A DNA stretch of 12,911 nt from JANMEX01 sp031423755 (GTDB taxonomy: Bacteria; Pseudomonadota; Alphaproteobacteria; Rhizobiales; Rhizobiaceae), in contig JANPGC010000175.1 of assembly GCA_031423755.1 (NCBI GenBank), positions 1 through 12,911 of the forward strand, read 5' to 3'. Below, piece by piece: positions 6,890-12,911 of this stretch (within the stretch, counting starts at the first letter, position 1; the number at the start of each line of letters is the position of its first letter). Under the pieces are notes generated by a model. The model did no database searches. It was not told the DNA's origin and saw only the letters and a program-made list of their open reading frames with translations. The position numbers and the translations under genes were made by a program.

Positions 6890-8434
6890 TCAGATTGCCC
6901 CGCCCATCAGCATGCCCACGTGCTCGAGCGTCGCATCAGCAATCGGCATCGGGATGGATAGCCTGCCATGGTTCATCACCGCCAGCCGGTCAGATATTTC
7001 AAACAATTCATCCAAGTCCTGACTGATGATCAGCACCGCCGCCCCGCCGCGCGCCAGATCGACAATAGACTGGCGGATGCGCGCGCAAGCCCCGGCGTCC
7101 ACGCCCCAAGTCGGCTGGTTGATCACCAACACCGACGGATTGCGGTCCAGCTCACGCCCGATGAGAAACTTCTGCAAATTGCCGCCCGAAAGTGCCGCCG
7201 CGTCGGGGTCTTCGGCACTCTTGCGCACGTCCATGACCTGAACAATCCGCGTGGCGGCGGCAGAGATTGACGCGCGGTTGATGACGCTGAACGGGCCCGT
7301 GGCAAACGCCTTGGCGTCTGAAACAGCGCGCGACAGAAAAAGATTGTCTGAAAGGCTCATCGTCGGCACGGCACCATGGCCTAGCCGCTCTTCCGGCACA
7401 AACCCCGCGCCGAGCAGCCGCCGCTCGGAAATGCCCATGTTGCCTGCAGGCGTGCCCCTGATCAAGATGGTCTGCGCATCAGCCTGTCTGCGCTCTCCCG
7501 ACACCGCGTCAAAAAATTCGCCTTGCCCGTTGCCCGCCACACCTGCAATACCGACCACTTCGCCCGGCAGAACCTCCAGCGAAATATCTTTCAGCGCCAT
7601 TGAAAACGGCCCCGACGGCTTTTGCGACAGATTCTTGATCGACAGCAGCGGCGCAGCCGCAACGCAATTGGCAGGAGCAGGCCGCACGACTGCAGCGATG
7701 TCATTGCCCACCATCATCCGCGCCAGCGAGGCCGCAGTCTCGGCGCGCGGATCGCAGCCGCCCACCACCTTGCCGTGACGCAAGACCGTCGCGCGGTCGC
7801 AGATGCGCTTCACTTCGTCCAGCCGGTGGCTGATATAGAGGATTGACTTGCCCTCGTCGCGCAGCCTCTCAAGGGTCACAAACAGTTTGTCAGCCTCTTG
7901 CGGCGTCAAAACGGACGTCGGCTCGTCAAGAATGATCAGCTCAGGTTCCTGCAACAGGCACCGCACGATCTCAATGCGCTGGCGCTCGCCCACCGAAAGG
8001 TCGCCAACCAACGAACTTGGATCAAGAGGCAAGCCATACGCTTGGCTGATTGTGCGCGCCTTCTCGGCGATTTCGGCTACGGACGCATCGCCACTCAGGG
8101 CGAGCGCGATATTCTCGGCCGCGCTCAGAGCGTCAAACAGCGAAAAATGCTGAAAAACCATGCCGATACCAAGATGTCTTGCAGCGTTCGGGTTGGCAAT
8201 TGAAACCTGTTGCCCCTTCCAAGAAATGCTGCCGGCGTTCGGCTGCAGCGTTCCATAGAGCATCTTCACAAGCGTCGATTTCCCCGCGCCATTTTCGCCA
8301 AGCAGCGCGTGGATTTCGCCTTTGGAAATGGAAAGCGTGACGCTGTCGCATGCGCGAAGCGAACCGAATATTTTGGTCACGCCTTCAACATGCAGAAGTT
8401 CGCGATCCCCTGACGCCATCTGTGCCCCGGCCAT
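6890..8434 (-). CDS. ABC transporter ATP-binding protein with tandem nucleotide-binding domains (BMP-type)
   Basis: A 514-residue cytoplasmic ATPase with two ABC domains fused in tandem, like RbsA and NupO. Domain 1 (about 12-245) is complete: Walker A GENGAGKS (46-53), signature LSVGERQ (146-152), Walker B LIILDE (166-171) and switch His203. Domain 2 (about 262-510) is degenerate. Its Walker A position reads GVAGNGQGE (298-306) without the usual lysine, and its Walker B reads VLVINQP (435-441), with Asn and Gln in place of the catalytic Asp and Glu. A good signature LSGGNLQK (415-422) remains. ATP should therefore be hydrolysed at one site only. It is the first gene of the four-gene importer operon. 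The start may be ATG 8434 (AAAGG just upstream) or in-frame ATG 8419 (GGGG upstream); I kept the longer form. Confidence 0.94.
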   Translation of the reverse strand: MAGAQMASGDRELLHVEGVTKIFGSLRACDSVTLSISKGEIHALLGENGAGKSTLVKMLYGTLQPNAGSISWKGQQVSIANPNAARHLGIGMVFQHFSLFDALSAAENIALALSGDASVAEIAEKARTISQAYGLPLDPSSLVGDLSVGERQRIEIVRCLLQEPELIILDEPTSVLTPQEADKLFVTLERLRDEGKSILYISHRLDEVKRICDRATVLRHGKVVGGCDPRAETAASLARMMVGNDIAAVVRPAPANCVAAAPLLSIKNLSQKPSGPFSMALKDISLEVLPGEVVGIAGVAGNGQGEFFDAVSGERRQADAQTILIRGTPAGNMGISERRLLGAGFVPEERLGHGAVPTMSLSDNLFLSRAVSDAKAFATGPFSVINRASISAAATRIVQVMDVRKSAEDPDAAALSGGNLQKFLIGRELDRNPSVLVINQPTWGVDAGACARIRQSIVDLARGGAAVLIISQDLDELFEISDRLAVMNHGRLSIPMPIADATLEHVGMLMGGAI

Positions 8435-8467
8435 GGTGCCTTTTGCTGGTTTCTTATGGTCCGGAGC

Positions 8468-8494
8468 AAAGCCTATCCGAATTGAATCGGCTTT
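8468..8494. repeat. imperfect dyad upstream of the importer operon
   Basis: AAAGCC (8468-8473) and GGCTTT (8489-8494) are exact inverted arms. A second, overlapping pair CCGA (8477-8480) / TCGG (8487-8490) is nested within. The dyad lies in the 115-base gap between the end of the quinone oxidoreductase gene and the start of the ATPase gene. It may be an operator of the importer operon or a weak terminator for the pcs-oxidoreductase transcript. There is only TTTGC after it on the minus strand. Confidence 0.4.
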
Positions 8495-8549
8495 GGAAAG
8501 GCCATTCTGCCAAGCATCTGTTGAAATCCTCAGCAGGGGCGTGGTTTGC

Positions 8550-9530
8550 TCAAGGAATGAGCACAGTGCCTCCCGTCGTTGCCCGGCTTTCGAGCAAACG
8601 GTGGGCGTCGGCGGCGTTATTCAAAGCGAACTTCTGGTTCACCGCAATGTTGACTACTCCGGCGGCCACCTTTTCAAACAGCCTTCCAGCCGACAATTCA
8701 AGTTCTGCACGGCTCGCCGTGTAGGCAAACAGCGTCGGGCGGGTCGCGTAGAGCGATCCCCGCGCCACCAGATGGGTCAGCGCAAAGCCTTCAATCGGCC
8801 CGGACGACTGGCCAAACGCCACAAACATCCCGCGCGGCTTGAGGCTGTCCAGCGAAGCCAGCCACGTGTCCTTGCCGACGGAATCATAGGCCACATCAAC
8901 GCCCTTGCCGCCGGTGATTTCCTTCACGCGGGCAACAATGTTTTCGTGCTTGTATTCAATGACGTGATGATAGCCGTTGCGCCGCGCCAGTGCCGCCTTC
9001 TCCGGGCTTCCGGCGGTGCCGATGACGGTGACGCCAATCGAGTTGGCCCATTGACCCGCAATAAGCCCGACGCCGCCAGCGGCAGCGTGGAACAAAATCG
9101 TTTGCCCCTTCTGCGCCGGGTAGACACGGCACAGCAGCATCTCCGCCGTCATGCCCTTCAGCATCATCGCCGCCGCAGTCTCGTCGGCAATCCCGTCAGG
9201 TATCTTCACCAGCCTGTCGGCAGCCATGTTGCGCGCCTCGCAGTACGCCCCGATGGTCGAAGCATAGGCGACACGGTCGCCAACCTTCAGCCCCTCCACA
9301 CCCTCGCCCAACGCTGTCACGATCCCCGCCGCCTCATTGCCGGGAATGATCGGCAATCCTGACGGCAGCGTGTAAAGGCCGGTGCGGTAGTAGACGTCGA
9401 TGAAGTTGAGCCCAATCGCCGTGTGACGGACCTGCACCTCGCCTGCGGCAGGGTTCGGGAGTTCGATTTCGTCAAGCGTCAGAACCTCGGGACCACCATG
9501 CTGATGAATGCGCATCGCTTTGATTTTCAT
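8550..9530 (-). CDS. NADPH:quinone oxidoreductase (zeta-crystallin type)
   Basis: A 326-residue zinc-free medium-chain dehydrogenase/reductase resembling QorA, which reduces quinones with NADPH in the cytoplasm. The N-terminal catalytic domain has the QOR pattern HTAIGLNFIDVYYRTGLY (36-53) and PGNEAAGIV (63-71). The nucleotide-binding motif is AAAGGVG (149-155) in the Rossmann fold, followed by GTAGSPEKAALAR. Zinc-binding cysteines of alcohol dehydrogenases are absent, which supports the quinone reductase class. The start is ATG 9530: an upstream in-frame extension would run back through the end of pcs and does not fit the family. It begins 5 bases after the pcs stop, with GAAGG inside the end of pcs, so both are probably one transcript. 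The physiological acceptor in this organism is unknown. Confidence 0.92.
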   Translation of the reverse strand: MKIKAMRIHQHGGPEVLTLDEIELPNPAAGEVQVRHTAIGLNFIDVYYRTGLYTLPSGLPIIPGNEAAGIVTALGEGVEGLKVGDRVAYASTIGAYCEARNMAADRLVKIPDGIADETAAAMMLKGMTAEMLLCRVYPAQKGQTILFHAAAGGVGLIAGQWANSIGVTVIGTAGSPEKAALARRNGYHHVIEYKHENIVARVKEITGGKGVDVAYDSVGKDTWLASLDSLKPRGMFVAFGQSSGPIEGFALTHLVARGSLYATRPTLFAYTASRAELELSAGRLFEKVAAGVVNIAVNQKFALNNAADAHRLLESRATTGGTVLIP

Positions 9531-9535
9531 GGGTT

Positions 9536-10273
9536 CTATACCTTCAGGTCTCGGTTGCCGAGGTTCGGGAACATTTGCATGATTGCGCCGATGACAAACA
9601 GATAGGCCCCGGTCAGCGCCGTGCCGATCTTGACCCATTCCGGCGCGTCCATGGCATAAAACAAACCAGCCGCGCCAAATCCGCACCAGACCATGAACAT
9701 CGGCAAATTGACGGACCGCATGCGCACGACCCGCACCGGATGGAGAAAATTGATCGGCACAAAGGTGAGGATTGCCGCAAACAGCACCACGGCAAACGCC
9801 GCCTTCTCGCCGGGTTCGACAATGAACAGCGTGAACACAACCATGTTCCAGACAACCGGGAATCCCTTGAAGAAATTCTCTTTCGTCTTCATCCCCATGT
9901 CCGCATAATAAATCGCGCTGGAAACCACGATGATGGCGGCCGACAGAAAAGACAAGTTTTCGCCCATGAACCCGCGCTGATAGAGCGCAAATGCCGGGAT
10001 CAGGACGTAGGTCATATAGTCAATGATGTTGTCCAGCGTGTCGCCGCTCCAATTTGGCAGCACTTCCTTGACCTGCAGTTTGCGGGCGATCGGCCCGTCG
10101 ATGCCGTCAACAAATAGCGCCAGCCCAAGCCACAGGAACATGGCAGTCCAGCGCATTTCGCTCGCCGCGACAACAGAAAGAAAGGCCAGAAACGAGCCGG
10201 AAGCTGTCAAAAGGTGAACCGAAAACGCCTTCGCCTGCGGCCAAGTAACCTTTTTCTTCTTCCTGGCCGCCAA
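9536..10273 (-). CDS. pcs: phosphatidylcholine synthase
   Basis: A 245-residue inner-membrane enzyme that condenses choline with CDP-diacylglycerol to make phosphatidylcholine (EC 2.7.8.24), a lipid typical of bacteria that live with eukaryotic hosts. The CDP-alcohol phosphotransferase motif is present in the modified Pcs spacing D-G-x2-A-R-x12-G-x3-D-x3-D: Asp59, Gly60, Ala63, Arg64, Gly77, Asp81 and Asp85. A lysine-rich start (AARKKKK) precedes the first helix, and about eight helices follow. No ATG lies ahead of the first helix. The start is taken as TTG 10273, because GGAGG stands 8 bases ahead of it; another TTG at 10294 would add 7 residues. It is followed by the quinone oxidoreductase gene 5 bases on and is divergent from the FAD hydroxylase. 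Confidence 0.95.
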   Translation of the reverse strand: MAARKKKKVTWPQAKAFSVHLLTASGSFLAFLSVVAASEMRWTAMFLWLGLALFVDGIDGPIARKLQVKEVLPNWSGDTLDNIIDYMTYVLIPAFALYQRGFMGENLSFLSAAIIVVSSAIYYADMGMKTKENFFKGFPVVWNMVVFTLFIVEPGEKAAFAVVLFAAILTFVPINFLHPVRVVRMRSVNLPMFMVWCGFGAAGLFYAMDAPEWVKIGTALTGAYLFVIGAIMQMFPNLGNRDLKV

Positions 10274-10288
10274 TGGATATGCCTCCGC
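10271..10288 (-). promoter_or_regulatory. ribosome binding site deciding the TTG start of pcs
   Basis: On the minus strand GCGGAGGC (10288-10281) is followed after 8 bases by TTG (10273-10271). This is the only strong Shine-Dalgarno sequence near the pcs N terminus. It falls inside the coding sequence if the TTG at 10294 were used, so it favours 10273. Confidence 0.65.
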
Positions 10289-10365
10289 TTTCAATCTTGT
10301 GGCTCACCCTATGCCACGAACTTGCGCGTCGTAAAAGAACAACGGAAGGTCGTCGACAGCTTTGT

Positions 10366-10406
10366 GCGATTGCACCCGCAAAGGCGCGTCCTTTCGCGCG
10401 ATTGCA
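10366..10406. repeat. direct repeat pair flanking a short hairpin in the pcs/hydroxylase divergent region
   Basis: GCGATTGCA occurs exactly at 10366-10374 and 10398-10406. The starts are 32 bases apart, close to three helical turns. Between them AAAGG (10380-10384) and CCTTT (10390-10394) form an inverted repeat. The second copy is part of a perfect palindrome GATTGCAATC (10400-10409). The 183-base gap has no gene, so this is a candidate binding site for a regulator acting on pcs, the hydroxylase or both. Confidence 0.4.
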
Positions 10407-10456
10407 ATCCTGCTTTGGCAGCGCCAATGTTGTTCAAGACTGCACCGAGAACCAAA

Positions 10457-11701
10457 ATGCCCGAAACCTTGATCTCCGATATTCTTGTCGCCGGAAACGG
10501 ACCCGTAGGTATGGCCGCCGCAATCGCGATGGCAGACGCCGGGTTCAATGTGGCAATCGCCGGGCCACAGCCCGTCCGACCTGACCAGCGCACGACGGCC
10601 CTGATGATGCCCTCCATCCAGTTGTTGCAGCATCTGGGCGTCTGGGAGGAGCTGACTCCATCCGCCGCGCCCTTGCGCGCAATGCGCATTGTCGATGGAA
10701 CCAGCCGCCTCGTGCGCTCACGACCCGTCACATTCAGGGCCACCGAAGTTGGCGAAGAAGCGTTCGGTTTCAATTTGCAAAACTTCGCTCTCAACGCCGC
10801 TTTGGCAAATCGGCTCGAAACCCATCGCGACATCAGAGCCGTAGCCACGTCCGTCACTGGATACGAAAACGGTGGCAGTGACATATCTGCGACCCTTGAG
10901 AATGGCGAAAAGATTACCGCCAGACTTGTCGTCGCAGCAGACGGGCGTGGCTCACTTGCCCGCGAGCATGCCGGCATCAAGATCCAGAGCTGGTCCTATC
11001 CGCAGACAGCCTTCGTCACGACATTTGCGCACCGGCTTCCGCACGAGGACATGTCAACAGAGTTTCACACCGAGACTGGCCCGTTCACCCAAGTGCCTCT
11101 TCCGGGAAACCGGTCAAGTCTGGTCTGGGTGGTGATACCGGAGCGGGCGGAACAGCTGAATGCAATGGACGCTTCCGAACTGTCGGCTGTCATCGAGCAG
11201 CGCATGCAGTCGTTCCTCGGCAAGATCACAGTCGGACCCGAACGTCAGACCTACCCGCTCACCGGCCAATACCCATTGCGTTTTGCCCAGAACCGCGTTG
11301 CGCTCGTTGGCGAGGCCGCGCACGTCTTCCCGCCAATCGGGGCGCAGGGGCTGAACCTCGGCCTGCGTGATGTTGAGGATTTGAGAACGGCGATCCTTTC
11401 AAACCCCGCAGACGCCGGAGCTGACAAGGTCCTGGCGAGCTACGACAGCGCCCGCCGGCCGGACGTGACAGCCCGCACCGGCGCGGTCGATGCCTTGAAC
11501 CGCACGCTGCTGTCATCGTTCCTCCCGGCCCAACTCGCCCGCGCCACCGGGTTGGCGCTGCTCGAAATGGCCCCGCCGCTGAGATCCCTCTTCATGCGCG
11601 AAGGCATGCGTCCGGGCTCCGGCATCGGCACGATGTTCGGCTCAATGCGGAAAAAGATCGGGCGGAACCTGCCCTTTGGTAACAAAATACAGGAACACTG
11701 A
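10457..11701 (+). CDS. UbiH/UbiF/VisC/COQ6-family FAD-dependent hydroxylase (ubiquinone biosynthesis)
   Basis: A 414-residue class A flavin monooxygenase that probably hydroxylates a ring position of a ubiquinone precursor using NAD(P)H and oxygen. The FAD-binding fold opens with VAGNGPVG (11-18). The DG motif is ADGRGS (161-166). The late FAD motif reads VGEAAHVFPPIGAQGLN (284-300), with Glu286 where most family members have Asp (GDAAH). Alphaproteobacteria use several paralogues (UbiH, UbiF, UbiL, UbiM) of differing position specificity, and sequence reading alone does not tell which this is. I chose ATG 10457, which starts just ahead of the first beta strand; ATG 10427 is an alternative, and neither has a strong ribosome site. 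Its last 60 bases overlap the 3' end of the AEC transporter gene on the other strand. Confidence 0.88.
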   Translation: MPETLISDILVAGNGPVGMAAAIAMADAGFNVAIAGPQPVRPDQRTTALMMPSIQLLQHLGVWEELTPSAAPLRAMRIVDGTSRLVRSRPVTFRATEVGEEAFGFNLQNFALNAALANRLETHRDIRAVATSVTGYENGGSDISATLENGEKITARLVVAADGRGSLAREHAGIKIQSWSYPQTAFVTTFAHRLPHEDMSTEFHTETGPFTQVPLPGNRSSLVWVVIPERAEQLNAMDASELSAVIEQRMQSFLGKITVGPERQTYPLTGQYPLRFAQNRVALVGEAAHVFPPIGAQGLNLGLRDVEDLRTAILSNPADAGADKVLASYDSARRPDVTARTGAVDALNRTLLSSFLPAQLARATGLALLEMAPPLRSLFMREGMRPGSGIGTMFGSMRKKIGRNLPFGNKIQEH

Positions 11702-12607
11702 GACGGTTGCCACTGACAGCAGCGTCGTCACCAGCACGGATGCCGAAGCCTTCTCGGTCCACACCCCATATTGCTGCGCCAGCACAAACACGTTCGTCGC
11801 AGACGGCAACGCCGCCATCAGCACCGCTGAATAGACCCAAACCGGCGGAAAGTCGCCCGCCAGGCTGACCATCACATAGACAAGCAGCGGATGCACAATC
11901 AGCTTCAGCGGCACAATGTAGCCGAGTTCGAGCGGAAACCGCTCCATTTTCCGCAGCGCCAGCGTCACCCCCATGGCAAACAGCGCGCATGGTGCAGCTC
12001 CATTGGCAAGCAGATCCACCAGCCGCTCCAACGGCTTGGGCAGGTAAAGGCCCGACAGCGCAAAGGCTACACCCACAAGTGTTGCAAGGATAAACGGATG
12101 CAGCAAGATTTTGAGCAGTACCTGCCCGCCCAGCCTTGCAAATGAGATTGACGACTTTTCGCTCAGCCCCATGATGAATGGCGCCATTGTGAAATGCAGC
12201 GCATTGTCAAAGCAGAATATCAGCGCCACCGGCACCGCTGCCTGTTCACCGAACGCCATAAGCGCAAGCCCCGGCCCCATGTAGCCGATGTTGCCGTAGG
12301 CGCTGGCAAATCCCTGGATCATCGCTTCCGGCAGCGTATGCCTCGCCACGAGGCGAACAGTCAAAAGCACAGTCATGAAAAGCAGAAACGTCGAACCGGT
12401 CGCACCCAGCACAAAATGCCACTCGCGAAATTGCTCAACCGGCGTCTTGGACATCAGCTTGAAAAAAAGCGCCGGCAGCGCCACGTAGATGATGAACACA
12501 TTCATCCACCCCAAGGCTGACACGTCAAATTTGGCCCGGCGGCCGAACACATAGCCGATCAGGATCAACCCGAAGAACGGCGTGACAAGCCCGGCAACCT
12601 CAAGCAT
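11642..12607 (-). CDS. AEC-family transporter (auxin efflux carrier / malonate transporter MdcF-like)
   Basis: A 321-residue inner-membrane carrier of the AEC family, secondary transporters linked to organic acid or auxin export. About ten hydrophobic helices are arranged as two halves. Family landmarks are the short start LVTPFFGLILIGYVFGR, the YVALPALFFKLMSKTP segment, and SAYGNIGYMGPGLALMAFG, which is the conserved Asn/Gly/Pro helix break. The second half has GAAPCALFAMGVTLA and AALPSATNVFVLAQQYG. The start is ATG 12607, with GAGG 5 bases upstream; an in-frame extension to 12649 adds 14 residues without a ribosome site. Its C terminus, ending GQVPPDLFPH, is encoded opposite the end of the FAD hydroxylase gene. 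No operon partner is visible, so the substrate is unknown. Confidence 0.92.
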   Translation of the reverse strand: MLEVAGLVTPFFGLILIGYVFGRRAKFDVSALGWMNVFIIYVALPALFFKLMSKTPVEQFREWHFVLGATGSTFLLFMTVLLTVRLVARHTLPEAMIQGFASAYGNIGYMGPGLALMAFGEQAAVPVALIFCFDNALHFTMAPFIMGLSEKSSISFARLGGQVLLKILLHPFILATLVGVAFALSGLYLPKPLERLVDLLANGAAPCALFAMGVTLALRKMERFPLELGYIVPLKLIVHPLLVYVMVSLAGDFPPVWVYSAVLMAALPSATNVFVLAQQYGVWTEKASASVLVTTLLSVATVSVFLYFVTKGQVPPDLFPH

Positions 12608-12626
12608 CCACGCCTCGCAAACCAAC

Positions 12627-12641
12627 TGCCTGCGACAGGCA
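12627..12641. repeat. perfect dyad in the AEC transporter/hspQ divergent region
   Basis: TGCCTG-CGA-CAGGCA is a perfect 6-3-6 inverted repeat in the 80-base gap between the two divergent genes. It lies about 20 bases upstream of the transporter ATG and about 46 bases upstream of the hspQ ATG. It could be an operator, or a hairpin in the transporter leader. No convincing heat-shock promoter was seen in the gap. Confidence 0.45.
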
Positions 12642-12687
12642 AACGCCACCGTTGTTTTTCACGCGGAAATGCACCAGATAGGTATCC

Positions 12688-12911
12688 ATGAGCAAACTTA
12701 GATCAGCCAACTACAGGATCGGACAGGTCGTGCGCCACCGGATTTTTCCGTTCCGCGGACTTATCTTCGACGTCGATCCGGAATTTGCCAACACAGAGGA
12801 ATGGTATCTGTCCATCCCCGCCGAAGTGCGACCGCGCAAGGATCAGCCCTTCTACCATCTGTTTGCCGAAAACGACTCGACCGAATATGTCGCCTACGTC
12901 TCCGAGCAAAA
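12688..12911 (+). CDS. hspQ: heat shock protein HspQ (N-terminal part, runs off right edge)
   Basis: The first 74 codons are present, starting MSKLRSANYRIGQVVRHRIF and reading on through PFRGLIFDVDPEFANTEEWY, IPAEVRPRKDQPFYHLFAEN and YVAYVSEQ. These are hallmark segments of the HspQ / YccV family (hemimethylated-DNA-binding domain, usually about 105 residues), so roughly 30 residues lie beyond the window. HspQ was described in Escherichia coli as a heat-shock protein that affects DnaA stability and in Yersinia as a specificity factor for the Lon protease; its role here is inferred from family only. The start ATG 12688 has a modest AGG ahead of it. The gene is divergent from the AEC transporter across 80 bases. 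Confidence 0.93.
   Translation, partial: MSKLRSANYRIGQVVRHRIFPFRGLIFDVDPEFANTEEWYLSIPAEVRPRKDQPFYHLFAENDSTEYVAYVSEQ

Noticed and set aside
8435..8549. CATAAG near the ATPase start as a -10 element
   Set aside because: The -35 position at 17 bases matches only 3 of 6 bases, so I do not report a promoter here.
8322..9362. A 346-codon plus-strand open frame opposite the quinone oxidoreductase gene
   Set aside because: It is antisense to a clear oxidoreductase and spans the importer promoter gap; no ribosome site or family resemblance.
9531..9686. N-terminal extension of the quinone oxidoreductase to 9686
   Set aside because: The extra 52 residues overlap the end of pcs and are Arg-rich shadow sequence; the enzyme family begins at the ATG at 9530.
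12651..12680. Possible RpoH-type heat-shock promoter for hspQ
   Set aside because: GTTG at 12651 and CCAGATA near 12674 have the wrong spacing and poor -10 match, and the start point would fall on the initiation codon.
1..12911. Search for CRISPR arrays, tRNA or rRNA genes, insertion sequences and phage or defence genes
   Set aside because: No regularly spaced repeats, tRNA-like folds, transposase-like proteins or terminal inverted repeats were seen. Every large frame is a recognisable housekeeping, envelope or transport gene apart from one small protein.

Overview
The window looks like ordinary chromosomal DNA from an alphaproteobacterium of the Hyphomicrobiales (Rhizobiales). The reasons are a high G+C content (by eye, not computed), a rhizobial-type phosphatidylcholine synthase, an HspQ homologue, a UbiH-family quinone hydroxylase and a BMP-family ABC importer. 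Genes are densely packed. No gap between genes reaches 300 bases; the longest are about 180 to 210 bases and all are divergent promoter regions. I found no tRNA, rRNA, CRISPR array, insertion sequence, phage gene or attachment site.

Layout. (1) 1-464, minus: the N-terminal part of a CocE/NonD-type serine hydrolase that runs off the left edge. (2) 672-1985, plus: rimO, the ribosomal protein S12 methylthiotransferase. (3) 1993-2427, minus: a small membrane-anchored protein of unknown function, converging on rimO with 7 bases between the stop codons. (4) 2607-3710, plus: an acyltransferase-3 family membrane protein. (5) 3757-8434, minus: a four-gene BMP-type ABC importer (ATPase, permease, permease, binding protein) that ends in a clear intrinsic terminator. 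(6) 8550-10273, minus: phosphatidylcholine synthase (pcs) followed by an NADPH:quinone oxidoreductase; this pair lies directly upstream of the importer. (7) 10457-11701, plus: a ubiquinone-type FAD hydroxylase. (8) 11642-12607, minus: an AEC-family transporter whose 3' end overlaps the hydroxylase by 60 bases. (9) 12688 to the right edge, plus: hspQ, incomplete.

How the genes work together. The importer genes form one transcription unit and probably bring a nucleoside or related small molecule across the inner membrane. Pcs and the oxidoreductase are spaced 5 bases apart and are probably co-transcribed. A 115-base gap holding an imperfect dyad separates them from the importer, so the importer may have its own promoter. 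The remaining genes are housekeeping (RimO, quinone hydroxylase, HspQ) or envelope and transport functions with no evident pathway link.

I looked for an undescribed system and did not find a convincing one. The items most worth a second look are the unnamed 144-residue protein, several exact dyads and direct repeats in divergent promoter regions, a hairpin spanning both stop codons of a convergent pair, and the 60-base convergent coding overlap.
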